Below are positions 50,121 to 59,837 of a stretch of DNA of 64,000 bases, piece by piece. Within the stretch, counting starts at the first letter, position 1, and each line of letters begins with the position of its first letter. This DNA comes from Haemophilus influenzae (GTDB lineage Bacteria > Pseudomonadota > Gammaproteobacteria > Enterobacterales > Pasteurellaceae). The position numbers and the translations under genes are program-made. The DNA lies in contig NZ_LS483411.1 in NCBI RefSeq assembly GCF_900475755.1, positions 1,178,001 to 1,242,000 of the forward strand, written 5' to 3'. The notes below the pieces were generated by a model that did not search any database, was not told the DNA's origin, and saw only the letters and a program-made list of their open reading frames with translations.

Positions 50121-51245
50121 ATGGAAGCCCTTAAGGATTTACGTTCTGAAATTGATTCGCTTGATCGCGAACTTATCCAACTTTTTGCTAAACGTCTTGA
50201 GTTGGTTTCTCAAGTCGGTAAAGTTAAACATCAACACGGATTACCTATTTATGCGCCAGAGCGTGAAATAGCAATGCTCCAAGCGCGTCGTTTAGAGGCT
50301 GAAAAAGCAGGCATTTCAGCAGATCTGATTGAAGATGTCCTACGCCGTTTTATGCGCGAATCTTATGCCAATGAAAACCAATTTGGCTTTAAAACCATCA
50401 ATCCTGATATTCACAAAATTGTTATTGTGGGCGGTTATGGTAAATTAGGTGGCTTATTTGCCCGCTATTTACGTGCATCTGGCTATCCAATTTCTATTTT
50501 AGATCGTGAAGATTGGACGGTAGCTGAAAGTATTTTAACGAATGCTGATGTCGTGATCGTTTCCGTCCCCATTAATCTCACCTTAGAAACAATTGAACGC
50601 TTAAAACCTTATTTAACGGAAAACATGCTACTTGCAGATTTAACCTCTGTTAAGCGTGAACCGCTAGCGAAAATGCTTGAAATCCATACTGGTGCTGTTT
50701 TAGGTTTACATCCAATGTTTGGGCCAGATATTGCAAGTATGGCAAAACAAGTAGTTGTGCGTTGTGATGGACGTTTCCCTGAACGTTACGAATGGTTACT
50801 TGAGCAAATTCAAATTTGGGGTGCAAAAATTTATCAAACCAATGCCACAGAACACGATCACAATATGACTTATATACAAGCCTTGCGCCATTTTTCGACT
50901 TTTGCGAATGGTTTACACCTTTCCAAACAGCCCGTTAATCTTGCTAATTTATTGGCGCTTTCTTCTCCTATTTATCGCTTAGAACTTGCGATGATCGGTC
51001 GCTTATTTGCGCAAGATGCAGAGCTTTACGCAGATATTATTATGGATAAGCCAGAAAATTTAGCGGTAATTGAAACGCTAAAACAAACTTACGACGAAGC
51101 CTTAACTTTCTTTGAAAAGAATGATCGTCAAGGTTTTATTGATGCTTTCCACAAGGTGCGTGACTGGTTTGGCGATTATTCCGAACAATTTTTAAAAGAA
51201 AGCCGTCAGTTATTGCAGCAGGCAAATGATTTGAAACAAGGGTAG
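50121..51245 (+). CDS. tyrA: Chorismate mutase / prephenate dehydrogenase (T-protein)
   Basis: Bifunctional tyrosine-pathway enzyme. An AroQ chorismate mutase domain (about residues 1-90, [30 protein letters not shown]) is fused to an NAD-dependent prephenate dehydrogenase with the Rossmann loop [23 protein letters not shown] near 97 and LHPMFGPD near 195. I favour the ATG after AGGTGAG; a GTG three codons upstream (MSFMEAL) is the alternative start. Two TyrR boxes in the leader indicate tyrosine-dependent repression. Confidence 0.94.
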   Translation: MEALKDLRSEIDSLDRELIQLFAKRLELVSQVGKVKHQHGLPIYAPEREIAMLQARRLEAEKAGISADLIEDVLRRFMRESYANENQFGFKTINPDIHKIVIVGGYGKLGGLFARYLRASGYPISILDREDWTVAESILTNADVVIVSVPINLTLETIERLKPYLTENMLLADLTSVKREPLAKMLEIHTGAVLGLHPMFGPDIASMAKQVVVRCDGRFPERYEWLLEQIQIWGAKIYQTNATEHDHNMTYIQALRHFSTFANGLHLSKQPVNLANLLALSSPIYRLELAMIGRLFAQDAELYADIIMDKPENLAVIETLKQTYDEALTFFEKNDRQGFIDAFHKVRDWFGDYSEQFLKESRQLLQQANDLKQG

Positions 51246-51247
51246 GG

Positions 51248-51278
51248 AAAGTGCGGTGAAATTTCACCGCAGTTTTTT
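51248..51278. terminator. USS-containing hairpin between tyrA and queF
   Basis: TGCGGTGAAA / TTTCACCGCA stem with T6 after it; one arm is a full USS core (AAGTGCGGT), the other is degenerate (CGCAGTTTT). Confidence 0.75.
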
Positions 51279-52116
51279 ACTGTCTCGCCAATCTTAAATT
51301 TTCAGGTAAATTCTCAAAATTAGAGCGGAATGGATTAATGTCTAATCCGCCACGACGGGTATAGCGTGCGTAAACGGTGAGTTTTTCTGGTTTTGCGTAG
51401 TGCATTAAATCGCAAAAAATACGTTCGACACATTGTTCGTGGAATTCATTGTGTTGGCGGAACGATACAACGTAACGCAATAATTTTTCGTGATCGATTT
51501 TTTTACCAACATAGTGAATATGCAAGGTGCCCCAGTCAGGCTGATTGGTGATGAGGCAGTTAGATTTCAATAAATGGCTGACTAATTTTTCTTCGACAAT
51601 TTCATCTGATATGCAATCTTTCAGCCAATTAGCGTTAAATTCGTAGCTGGTAATTTCAATATCTTGTTCATCAATGCAATCGCCTTGTAAATGATCAATT
51701 TTTTGAGAATCATAAACTGCCATTGGATTTAACCGCACTTTTACATCGCCTTGCGCACATTCGCTTAAATCACGTTGCATAGTTTGTTGAACGGCGTTGA
51801 AGTCGGCAAATTTGCTTTGGTTAAAGCTATTTAAATAAAGTTTAAAACTTTTTGATTCAATCAAATTTTGGCTTTGATAATCCAGATAAATATCTGCGAT
51901 AGCCACTTGCGGTAAGCCTTTTTCGTTGAGCCACGAGATTTCATAAGCCGTCCAAATATCGGCGCCGATAGTAAATGGTTGGTTTTGAGTAATGCTCAAT
52001 CCATCACGATTTAACGCACGTGGCACAGGCTGTAATAAAGTGCGGTCATATTGAGAGGCGTATTCCGTTTTTTGACCGAGTTTTAAGGATTTTAAGCTGT
52101 TGTCTTGATAATTCAT
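51277..52116 (-). CDS. queF: NADPH-dependent 7-cyano-7-deazaguanine reductase
   Basis: Reduces preQ0 to preQ1 for queuosine in tRNA. From the ATG after GGAGAAAAG it has 279 residues, the length of the two-domain proteobacterial QueF; a longer frame adds 14 non-family residues. The substrate/catalytic block with cysteine is near residues 176-200 ([23 protein letters not shown]). [16 protein letters not shown] provides the NADPH site. It is the last gene of a five-gene minus-strand cluster. Confidence 0.93.
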   Translation of the reverse strand: MNYQDNSLKSLKLGQKTEYASQYDRTLLQPVPRALNRDGLSITQNQPFTIGADIWTAYEISWLNEKGLPQVAIADIYLDYQSQNLIESKSFKLYLNSFNQSKFADFNAVQQTMQRDLSECAQGDVKVRLNPMAVYDSQKIDHLQGDCIDEQDIEITSYEFNANWLKDCISDEIVEEKLVSHLLKSNCLITNQPDWGTLHIHYVGKKIDHEKLLRYVVSFRQHNEFHEQCVERIFCDLMHYAKPEKLTVYARYTRRGGLDINPFRSNFENLPENLRLARQ

Positions 52117-52170
52117 CTTTTCTCCGATTAGGTGTTCGACTTTTGCAAATTTCGACACTTTATAAATTAA

Positions 52171-52956
52171 TTACAAAAAATTCCACGATAAATTCGAAAC
52201 TAATCGACAGGTATCGCATTTAAAATGAAAGGTATCAAAAATCGCATTTTTTAACGCCCAATTTGCACCACAAGAAGGGCAGCAACGGGATTTTTCAGAT
52301 TCTAAAGATTGCCCACCTACACGATATAAATAATAGTAAGTCGGTATGCCAGTTTCTTTTTCTATTTCTTGGGCTAAATAGCGCCCATGTTTTGAAAGTG
52401 TGCTTTGGTGCTCCGAAATTTCTGCCAAAGATTGTTGTTCTAATACCGCACCATTCATTTGTAGTTGATCGCAGGCTTGCCAATTTTCTTGCCATTTAAT
52501 CAGATCTTGGCTTAAGTGCGGTTGATTTTTTAGTTGTTTATATAAAGGGATGGGTGCGAAATTTTCTCCACTATGAATCGGCGAGCAACTTTGTAAATGA
52601 GTTGTGTAAAGCACTTGCCAAGCTGGCGATGTATTTTCAGCCGTTTGATCTGAATTGAAATCATCGCCCACAAGTTGAAAACCATCAAAAATTACACCGC
52701 ACTTTTCGGCTTCTTGTAATGCACGATTCACTTCTGTGTTATTATTTTGCGGGAAAAGACTATCTTGCTCAGGGCAAATGACACGCATAGCAAAACCTTG
52801 TGCGCCATCTTCTTCCGCTAAATATAAAGGAATTTCACGTCCGATAATTTGCCCGTTATACCGCCATTGATCGATCACTGCATTGAGTAAACGACTTTGT
52901 GATTCAATATTATTTTCGAGCGCAGTCAGGCGAAAATAAGTTTCGATTAAATACAT
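52171..52956 (-). CDS. DUF2310 zinc-ribbon protein
   Basis: Protein of 261 residues in the DUF2310 family, described as a possible nucleic-acid-binding zinc-ribbon protein. The C-terminal ribbon has CPSCG...CDTC spacing (residues about 232-254), which should hold one zinc. The N-terminal part has no recognised domain or signal. Its start overlaps the csdE stop by 10 bases, so it is co-translated with the cysteine desulfurase pair. Function unknown; the context suggests sulfur transfer to RNA or tRNA modification (inference). Confidence 0.8.
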   Translation of the reverse strand: MYLIETYFRLTALENNIESQSRLLNAVIDQWRYNGQIIGREIPLYLAEEDGAQGFAMRVICPEQDSLFPQNNNTEVNRALQEAEKCGVIFDGFQLVGDDFNSDQTAENTSPAWQVLYTTHLQSCSPIHSGENFAPIPLYKQLKNQPHLSQDLIKWQENWQACDQLQMNGAVLEQQSLAEISEHQSTLSKHGRYLAQEIEKETGIPTYYYLYRVGGQSLESEKSRCCPSCGANWALKNAIFDTFHFKCDTCRLVSNLSWNFL

Positions 52957-53327
52957 AAATTTTTTAATTGCTGTCCGATTTGGTTTAAGCCGTTTAAACG
53001 CATTTCACTTAAACGTTGTGAAATGCCGAGTTCGCTAAAAAAGGCAATAATATCAAATGTATTCAATTCATCCGCTGTTTTACCATTGATTTTATTGAAT
53101 AAAATCCAAAGCAAGCCATTCATAATTCTGGCTTCGCTAAATCCGCTGAATTGAAAAGTGCGGTCATTTTTAGGCATAATTTGAAACCACATTTGTGCTT
53201 CGCAGCCAGTAATAGGTTGCATTTGAGCGAGTTCATTATCGCTTGGGCGAGATAAATTTTTGCCTGCTTGAATAATCAGGCGATAGCGATCTTCCCAATT
53301 TTTAGCTTGTTTTAATTGTTCTATCAT
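52947..53327 (-). CDS. csdE: SufE-family sulfur acceptor (CsdE type)
   Basis: Accepts sulfane sulfur from the CsdA cysteine desulfurase. The 126 residues contain the acceptor cysteine in MQPITGCEAQMWFQ near residue 45 and the SufE core (ARIMNGLLWILFNKINGKTADEL). The ATG overlaps the csdA stop by 4 bases, so the pair is translationally coupled. Confidence 0.9.
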   Translation of the reverse strand: MIEQLKQAKNWEDRYRLIIQAGKNLSRPSDNELAQMQPITGCEAQMWFQIMPKNDRTFQFSGFSEARIMNGLLWILFNKINGKTADELNTFDIIAFFSELGISQRLSEMRLNGLNQIGQQLKNLCI

Positions 53328-54523
53328 TGTAATAAATCCAGTGCTTTATCTAAGGCGGTAAAGAATGCCTCCACATCTTCCTGCGTATTATAAGGCGCAA
53401 AAGAAAGACGCAATGTGGTGCGTTCGCCTAAGCGTGCTAAATAAGGTTGGGCACAATGTTCGCCCACACGAAGCGCAATATTTTGTTCGCTCAAAAGTGT
53501 AGAAAGATCGGAACAGTCAATGCCGTCAAATATAAAGCAAACAACGGTGCTTGGTTGAGGGGAATCGAATAATCGGCAATTCTCGTAAGATTTTAACCGC
53601 ACTTTGACGGATTCAGCCAAAGATATAGCGTGCTGTTCTGCTGCGGTAAAATCCCATTTTTGTAGCCAATCCAGCACCGCATTAAAGCCAATAACCCCAG
53701 CAATATTGGGTGTGCCAGCTTCTAAACGATAAGGCAATTCGGCAAAAGTAATACGCTCATTTGATACCCGATCAACCATTTTTCCACCGAAAAAGAGCGG
53801 TTGAAGTTGAGAAAGTGCGGTCAATTTTCCTGTTAAAACGCCAAGTCCATTTGGGCCATAAATTTTATGGGCAGAAAATGCGAGAAAGTCTGCATCTAAA
53901 TCTTGTAAATCAATTTTGATATAACTAATCGCTTGTGCAGCATCTACTAAAACCAATGCATGACTATGTTTTCTAACCAGTTGAATCAGGCGTTTAATCG
54001 GCTGTTCTGTGCCCGTGACATTTGAAACAAAATTCAGCGCAACCAGTTTTGTTTTTTCAGAAAGAGCTGAAATCAGCGCATTTTCATCAATTAGCCAATT
54101 ATCTAAAATCGGTAAAACTCGAATTTTTGCACCGCACTTTTTCGCCGTTTCATGCCAAGTGACAAAATTAGCGTGATGATCTGCTTGGCTAATCAGAATT
54201 TCATCTTCTGCATTTAATTGCGGCAGCAATCCATTTGCCACTAAGTTTATTGCGTGAGTTGTACCCGAAGTCCAAATAACAGTGCGTTTATCTTCTGCAT
54301 GAACCCATTCTTTAACCTGTGTGCGAGCCTGTTCATATTGCACAGTTTGGGCAGCATCATATTGGCTGCGATGCACCGAACCTGCAGACGCATAAAATTC
54401 AGCGGTGCGATCAATTAACACTTGAGGTTTTAATGCGGTGGCGGCGTTATCTAAATAAATAACCGCATCTTCACGTTGGAAATAGGGAAATTCTTGACGG
54501 AACGTTTGATAATCAAAAGCCAT
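53324..54523 (-). CDS. csdA: Cysteine desulfurase CsdA
   Basis: PLP enzyme of the SufS/CsdA group. From MAFDYQTFRQEFPYF it has 399 residues, like E. coli CsdA; the longer frame upstream overlaps the nuclease gene and is not conserved. The PLP lysine is in DFLAFSAHKIYGPNGLGVL near residue 223, the catalytic cysteine in RVGEHCAQPYLARLG near residue 356. It overlaps the upstream nuclease gene by 11 bases. Confidence 0.93.
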   Translation of the reverse strand: MAFDYQTFRQEFPYFQREDAVIYLDNAATALKPQVLIDRTAEFYASAGSVHRSQYDAAQTVQYEQARTQVKEWVHAEDKRTVIWTSGTTHAINLVANGLLPQLNAEDEILISQADHHANFVTWHETAKKCGAKIRVLPILDNWLIDENALISALSEKTKLVALNFVSNVTGTEQPIKRLIQLVRKHSHALVLVDAAQAISYIKIDLQDLDADFLAFSAHKIYGPNGLGVLTGKLTALSQLQPLFFGGKMVDRVSNERITFAELPYRLEAGTPNIAGVIGFNAVLDWLQKWDFTAAEQHAISLAESVKVRLKSYENCRLFDSPQPSTVVCFIFDGIDCSDLSTLLSEQNIALRVGEHCAQPYLARLGERTTLRLSFAPYNTQEDVEAFFTALDKALDLLQ

Positions 54524-55007
54524 ATTGATTTTTCTCTTGTCTGCGCCATTGACTTGGTTCAATCGGATTATTGTCTGCCCAAAGACCAATTCCTTTGGCT
54601 TGTGCATTTTCTTGTGCTTGAAGATAAATCGGATCATGGGAATATTGCTTATAAGCCCATGCCATACCCTGTTTAACCATTTCTAAATTAATATTTTTAT
54701 CTTGATAATAAACAATCGCCAAGGTTCGTTGATAGCGATCTTTTCCTTTTAGTGAAAGACGTACGTTTTTTTGATAAACCAGATCAGACAAGGTTTTTTT
54801 CGATTTTTGCCCAAAGGCTTGAGATTTTTCTGGCGCATCAATTTCGGCTAAACGAACTTTAATGGATTTATTGCCTTTAGTGAGGCAAGTGAGCGTATCG
54901 CCATCACTAATTTTAACCACACGACACGTATTTTTTTCGCGAGAACAAGCAGAAAGTACGGTAAAAATAAGTAATAAACTCGCCAATAGTATTTTTCGAT
55001 TTATCAT
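54513..55007 (-). CDS. Thermonuclease-family (SNase-like) lipoprotein
   Basis: Predicted exported nuclease of 164 residues. The signal peptide ends VLSAC with the lipobox cysteine near residue 21, so it is probably an outer-membrane or periplasm-facing lipoprotein. The SNase fold shows KISDGDTLTC (Asp ligands), RLAEIDAPEKSQAFGQKSK (catalytic Arg and Asp), KDRYQRTLAIVYY and GMAWAY. Full length for the family. First gene of the csdA-csdE-DUF2310-queF cluster. A role in degrading external DNA is inferred. Confidence 0.88.
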   Translation of the reverse strand: MINRKILLASLLLIFTVLSACSREKNTCRVVKISDGDTLTCLTKGNKSIKVRLAEIDAPEKSQAFGQKSKKTLSDLVYQKNVRLSLKGKDRYQRTLAIVYYQDKNINLEMVKQGMAWAYKQYSHDPIYLQAQENAQAKGIGLWADNNPIEPSQWRRQEKNQYGF

Positions 55008-55121
55008 TTTGCAAAGTTTTTGATCTAAGTCTGGTTATTTTACCGAAAAAATGGCTCAAGTTAGCAAAAAAAGCGTAAAATAATTTTGAAATATTATGAA
55101 AATAGTTGAAAAAGGTTGTAT

Positions 55122-55544
55122 ATGATTCAAAAATTATTTTTATTAGTTCGTTCCTTGGTCATTTTATCCATTATGTTATATCTCGGAAATCTTATTGCTT
55201 ATTACATTCCAGCTGGCGTTCCGGGAAGCATTTGGGGATTATTGCTACTCTTTTTAGGTTTAACAACACGAGTAATTCATTTAAATTGGATTTATTTAGG
55301 TGCAAGTTTGCTAATTCGTTTTATGGCGGTGCTTTTTGTGCCAGTGAGTGTGGGAATTATCAAATATTCTGATTTATTGAGAGAGCAAGTTAATATTTTG
55401 CTTGTTCCTAATATTGTGAGTACTTGTGTCACGTTACTTGTTATAGGATTTTTCGGTCATTATTTGTATCAGGCGCAATCTTTTACACATAAACGCAAAA
55501 AAGTAATGAAACGTAGAGAAAATCAAGTAAAACAAGCGAATTAG
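55122..55544 (+). CDS. LrgA/CidA holin-like protein
   Basis: Inner-membrane protein of about 140 residues with four transmembrane segments and the CidA/LrgA motif [21 protein letters not shown] near residue 26. Partner of the LrgB-like protein encoded 17 bp downstream. In Gram-positive bacteria LrgAB/CidAB adjust cell lysis and carry by-products such as pyruvate across the membrane; in Haemophilus the role is untested. ATG chosen after AAAAAGG. Confidence 0.88.
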   Translation: MIQKLFLLVRSLVILSIMLYLGNLIAYYIPAGVPGSIWGLLLLFLGLTTRVIHLNWIYLGASLLIRFMAVLFVPVSVGIIKYSDLLREQVNILLVPNIVSTCVTLLVIGFFGHYLYQAQSFTHKRKKVMKRRENQVKQAN

Positions 55545-55561
55545 TATGTTAGGAAAGTTAT

Positions 55562-56257
55562 ATGCAGCAGTACATTATTTATTTTTATACATTTTTGACT
55601 ATTTTTGGATTTTGGCTAGCACTACAAATTAGTAAACGTTGGAAGTCAATGATTTTTAATACTTTTGTTTTAACAGTATTAATTTTGGCGGCGATTTTAG
55701 TGATAGGTAAGATTCCTTACGATGATTATATGGCAGGAAATGCGCCTATTAATAATTTACTTGGCTTGAGTATCGTCGCTCTTGCATTGCCTCTTTATGA
55801 ACAACTTCGTCAAATTGCCAAACAATGGAAAATTATTCTTTCAACGGTGGTTATAGCTTCTTTTTTAGCGATGTTAAGTGGTGGACTTTTAGCATTTCTT
55901 TTAGGTGCAACGCCCGAAATGATCGCAACAGTTTTACCTAAATCCATCACAACGCCTATTGCGATGGAAGTTTCTCGTCATTTAGGCGGCATTCCAGCCG
56001 TAACTGCAGTTGGTGTTGTGGTTGCTGGTTTGCAAGGATCGATATTTGGTTATCTTGTATTAAAAAAATTAGGTATTAAACATCAAGAAGCCATTGGGCT
56101 TTCTGTTGGTTCGGTTTCTCACGCACTTGGTACAGTAAGCTGTATGGAAACTAATCCAACTGCAGGCAGTTACAGTTCGATTTCTCTCGTGCTTTGTGGA
56201 ATTATTAGTTCTATTCTCGCCCCATTTGTATTTAAGCTGATTTATTTCTTTGTTTAA
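55562..56257 (+). CDS. LrgB/CidB-family membrane protein
   Basis: Inner-membrane protein of 231 residues with about seven hydrophobic segments and the LrgB signature block (LGATPEMIATVLPKSITTPIAMEVSRHLGGIPAVTA near residue 117; GSVSHALGT near 186). Forms a two-gene unit with the LrgA-like gene. Followed by a USS-pair terminator. Confidence 0.9.
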   Translation: MQQYIIYFYTFLTIFGFWLALQISKRWKSMIFNTFVLTVLILAAILVIGKIPYDDYMAGNAPINNLLGLSIVALALPLYEQLRQIAKQWKIILSTVVIASFLAMLSGGLLAFLLGATPEMIATVLPKSITTPIAMEVSRHLGGIPAVTAVGVVVAGLQGSIFGYLVLKKLGIKHQEAIGLSVGSVSHALGTVSCMETNPTAGSYSSISLVLCGIISSILAPFVFKLIYFFV

Positions 56258-56272
56258 ATATCAATAAAAATT

Positions 56273-56351
56273 CAACCGCACTTTATTCATTCTAGATTTT
56301 GTTTGTTCTAGATAAAGTGCGGTTGTTTTTTACGCTGAATGATTAGATAAT
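56273..56351. terminator. USS-pair terminator between lrgB-like gene and dgt
   Basis: CAACCGCACTTTAT and ATAAAGTGCGGTTG pair across an inner TCTAGA / TCTAGA-type segment and end in T6, all ahead of the dgt start. Confidence 0.8.
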
Positions 56352-56379
56352 GCAGAAAAACTAAATAAAACAAAGCGAT

Positions 56380-57735
56380 ATGAAATTACTTACGGTTAAT
56401 TCTTCTTGGACAGAACGTTTTCTACCCGATCCTCCACGCGAAAAAGATAATCGTCCACCATTTCGTCGCGATCGTGGGCGAATTTTACATTCTGCCGCCT
56501 TTCGTTGCTTACAAGCGAAAACCCAAATACACGCAATTGGCGAAAATGATTTTTATCGCACTCGCTTAACCCATTCTTTGGAAGTGGCTCAGATTGGCAG
56601 TAGTCTAGTTGCTCAGTTGAAATTTGTAGAAACCTTTGAAAGCCTTTCGCAAACATTAAATATTGATAAAAACGAGTTGCAAAAACAATTAAAACCTTTA
56701 TTGCCGAGTAACGATCTTATTGAGAGTTTGTGTTTTGCTCATGATATTGGGCATCCGCCTTTTGGGCATGGTGGCGAAACGGCATTAAATTATATGATGG
56801 CAGAGCAGGGCGGTTTTGAAGGCAATGCGCAAACCTTTAGAATTTTAACGAAACTTGAGCCTTATACTGAAAATGCAGGGATGAATCTAACGCGTAGAAC
56901 ACTATTGGGTGTCGTGAAATATCCTGCGTTGTTAGATGTGGCTTCGCCTCAATATGCAGAACTTAATTTTTCTCGCAATATTGATCCTCGTTTTGTGCGT
57001 ATTCACGATTGGATTCCAGGAAAAGGCATTTTCCGTGATGATTTAAAAATGTTTAATTGGTTGCTGGAAAATCTTTCTGAAAATGACCGCACTTTATTCT
57101 GTCAATTTAAAAAAGTGCGGGAAAATCCAGCTGAATCTTTACATACTCGGTTTAAATCGCTGGATTGCAGCATTATGGAATTAGCAGATGATATTGCCTA
57201 TGGCGTACATGATTTAGAAGATGCCATTGTGACTGGCGTGGTAAATCCTCATCAATGGCAAGCGGCACATTCCGCATTGAAACAAATTCCTTCAGCTTGG
57301 TTGCAAGAAAATATTGATTCAATTAGCCAACGACTTTTCTCTGATAAACATTTTGAACGAAAACAAGCCATTGGTGCATTGGTGAACTTTTTTATTACTA
57401 ATGTGCGGTGGAAATTAACGGCAAATTTTGATGAACCTTTGTTACGTTATAACGCAGAGTTGTCACCTGAAGTGATTATTGCACTTGGTGTATTTAAAAA
57501 ATTTGTTTGGGATTATGTTATTCGCAATGTGGATACTCAACGAATCGAATATAAAGGGCAGAGAATGCTGACAGAAATGTTCCAAATTTTTGAATCTGAC
57601 CCAGAGCGTTTATTACCAAGAAATACTGCAAATCGTTGGCGTAATGCACCAGAAGAAGGGAAAAAACGGATTATTTGCGATTATATTGCAGGTATGTCAG
57701 ATGCGCACGCCTTGCGGGTATATCAGCAACTTTGA
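56380..57735 (+). CDS. dgt: dGTP triphosphohydrolase-like HD protein
   Basis: HD-domain nucleotidase of 451 residues in the dGTPase family (Dgt or its type 2 relatives), hydrolysing dGTP to deoxyguanosine and triphosphate. Metal ligands: H and D in [12 protein letters not shown] near residue 67 and [23 protein letters not shown] near residue 125, and D in [16 protein letters not shown] near 270. Substrate preference cannot be read from sequence alone. The start has no strong Shine-Dalgarno, only AACAAAGCGAT. Confidence 0.88.
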   Translation: MKLLTVNSSWTERFLPDPPREKDNRPPFRRDRGRILHSAAFRCLQAKTQIHAIGENDFYRTRLTHSLEVAQIGSSLVAQLKFVETFESLSQTLNIDKNELQKQLKPLLPSNDLIESLCFAHDIGHPPFGHGGETALNYMMAEQGGFEGNAQTFRILTKLEPYTENAGMNLTRRTLLGVVKYPALLDVASPQYAELNFSRNIDPRFVRIHDWIPGKGIFRDDLKMFNWLLENLSENDRTLFCQFKKVRENPAESLHTRFKSLDCSIMELADDIAYGVHDLEDAIVTGVVNPHQWQAAHSALKQIPSAWLQENIDSISQRLFSDKHFERKQAIGALVNFFITNVRWKLTANFDEPLLRYNAELSPEVIIALGVFKKFVWDYVIRNVDTQRIEYKGQRMLTEMFQIFESDPERLLPRNTANRWRNAPEEGKKRIICDYIAGMSDAHALRVYQQL

Positions 57736-57813
57736 CATTGAATTGATGGGATTTTTTATGCAAACTGTATAGAATAGTGCGGTTAATTTTCACTGAATTT
57801 TTATGGGGCAGTT

Positions 57814-59757
57814 GTGGCATTAATTAGTTTAACCAATGGATACCTTTCTTTTAGCGATGCACCTTTATTAGATCACGCAGAACTACATATTGAACCGAAT
57901 GAACGCGTTTGTTTAGTTGGGCGTAACGGCGCAGGTAAATCAACTTTATTGAAAATCATCGCAGGCGATGTGCTCATGGATGATGGCAAAATCCAATACG
58001 AAAAAGATCTTGTGGTTTCTCGTTTAGAACAAGACCCACCGCGTAATGCGCAAGGCAACATTTTTGATTATGTCGCGGAAGGCGTAGGGCATTTAACGGA
58101 TTTATTGAAAGAATATCATCATATTTCTGTTCAATTGGAAGAAAATTATAGTGATCAAATTTTAAGTCAATTAGAGCAAGTTCAGGCTAAATTAGAACAC
58201 GCTGATGGCTGGCGATTTGAAAATAAAATCAATGAAGTATTGTTAAAACTAGGTTTAAATCCAAACACAAAATTATCCGCACTTTCGGGCGGTTGGTTAC
58301 GCAAAGCGGCACTAGCACGCGCATTGGTGTGCGATCCTGATGTGTTATTACTTGATGAACCAACCAACCACTTGGATGTGGAAGCTATTGAATGGCTGGA
58401 GAATTTCTTACTGGATTTCCAAGGTAGCATTGTATTTATTTCCCATGACCGTTCTTTTATTCGCAAAATGGCAACACGCATTGTGGATTTAGATCGCGGT
58501 CAATTGCGGTCTTATCCAGGAAATTACGATTTATATTTAACCACAAAAGAAGAAAATCTACGCGTTGAAGCCTTGCAGAATGAATTATTTGATAAACGTC
58601 TAGCACAGGAAGAAGTGTGGATTCGCCAAGGTATCAAGGCTCGCCGTACAAGAAATGAAGGGCGAGTGCGAGCATTAAAAGCGATGCGTGAGGAACGCCG
58701 CCAACGCCGTGAGGTAATGGGAACAGCCAAATTACAGTTAGACACCTCAAGTCGTTCAGGCAAAATTGTCTTTGAAATGGAAAATGTGAGCTATGAAATC
58801 GCAGGAAAAACCTTATTAAAAGATTTTTCAACAACGATTTTACGTGGAGACAAAATTGCGCTTGTTGGGGCAAATGGCTGTGGGAAAACCACGTTCATTA
58901 AATTATTGCTGGGGGAAATTCAGCCAACATCAGGAAAAATTCGTTGTGGCACCAAATTAGACATTGCTTATTTTGACCAATATCGTGCTGATTTAGATCC
59001 CGAAAAAACCGTGATGGATAATGTAGCGGATGGCAAACAAGATATTGAAGTCAATGGTGTAAAACGCCATGTGCTAGGGTATTTGCAAGATTTCTTGTTC
59101 TCGCCAAAACGTGCAATGACGCCAGTTAAAGCCTTATCTGGGGGAGAGAGAAATCGTTTATTGCTCGCCAAATTACTGCTTAAACCAAATAATTTATTGA
59201 TTCTTGACGAACCGACCAATGATCTCGATGTAGAAACATTGGAGCTTTTAGAAGAAATTTTGACTGATTATCAAGGCACATTGTTAATTGTGAGCCACGA
59301 CCGTCAATTTATCGATAATACTGCGACAGAATGTTATTTATTCGAAGGTGAAGGGCGTTTGAATAAGTATGTGGGAGGATTCTTTGATGCGAAACAGCAA
59401 CAAGCCAATTTCTGGGCAAGTAAAGCAACAGAAGAACAAGTTAAAGCGAAGAAAACTGAACAGCTAAAAGAAGAAAGTTCGGTAAAAAATGACCGCACTT
59501 CTAAGCCGAAATCAGTGAAACTTTCTTATAAAGAACAACGTGAGCTAGAACAACTTCCACAACTATTGGAAGAATTAGAAACCAAAATCACCATACTGCA
59601 AGCTGAAATAGCCGATCCAGCATTTTTCCAACAATCTCACGATATTACCGATGCTAAATTAAAAGCATTATCGGATGCTGAAGCTGAATTAGAAAAGGCA
59701 TTTTTACGCTGGGAAGAATTGGAAGAAAAGAAAAATTTGGCTGACGGTAAAGCTTAA
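57814..59757 (+). CDS. uup: ABC-F ATPase Uup
   Basis: Soluble ABC-F protein without membrane domains, linked in E. coli to transposon excision and ribosome or DNA branched-structure transactions. Its 647 residues contain two ABC modules: Walker A GRNGAGKST near 37 and GANGCGKTT near 352; LSGGWLRKAALARAL and LSGGERNRLLLAKLL signatures; DEPTNHLDVEAIEWLE and DEPTNDLDVETLELLE Walker B regions. The interdomain linker is followed by a Uup-type C-terminal coiled coil (about 560-640). GTG start after GGGGCAGTT. A terminator hairpin follows. Confidence 0.92.
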   Translation: MALISLTNGYLSFSDAPLLDHAELHIEPNERVCLVGRNGAGKSTLLKIIAGDVLMDDGKIQYEKDLVVSRLEQDPPRNAQGNIFDYVAEGVGHLTDLLKEYHHISVQLEENYSDQILSQLEQVQAKLEHADGWRFENKINEVLLKLGLNPNTKLSALSGGWLRKAALARALVCDPDVLLLDEPTNHLDVEAIEWLENFLLDFQGSIVFISHDRSFIRKMATRIVDLDRGQLRSYPGNYDLYLTTKEENLRVEALQNELFDKRLAQEEVWIRQGIKARRTRNEGRVRALKAMREERRQRREVMGTAKLQLDTSSRSGKIVFEMENVSYEIAGKTLLKDFSTTILRGDKIALVGANGCGKTTFIKLLLGEIQPTSGKIRCGTKLDIAYFDQYRADLDPEKTVMDNVADGKQDIEVNGVKRHVLGYLQDFLFSPKRAMTPVKALSGGERNRLLLAKLLLKPNNLLILDEPTNDLDVETLELLEEILTDYQGTLLIVSHDRQFIDNTATECYLFEGEGRLNKYVGGFFDAKQQQANFWASKATEEQVKAKKTEQLKEESSVKNDRTSKPKSVKLSYKEQRELEQLPQLLEELETKITILQAEIADPAFFQQSHDITDAKLKALSDAEAELEKAFLRWEELEEKKNLADGKA

Positions 59758-59762
59758 AAAAT

Positions 59763-59786
59763 AACGCCCGAAAGGGCGTTTTTATT
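59763..59786 (+). terminator. Terminator of uup
   Basis: ACGCCC-GAAA-GGGCGT with a stable tetraloop and TTTTTATTT after it. Confidence 0.85.
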
Positions 59787-59837
59787 TAGAGGAAATATTG
59801 CACAGAATCAGATTTTAATTCTTTGCTAATTGACCAA

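Noticed and set aside
55106..55372. 88-codon frame overlapping the lrgA-like gene
   Set aside because: Different frame from the conserved LrgA protein, no membrane pattern of its own.
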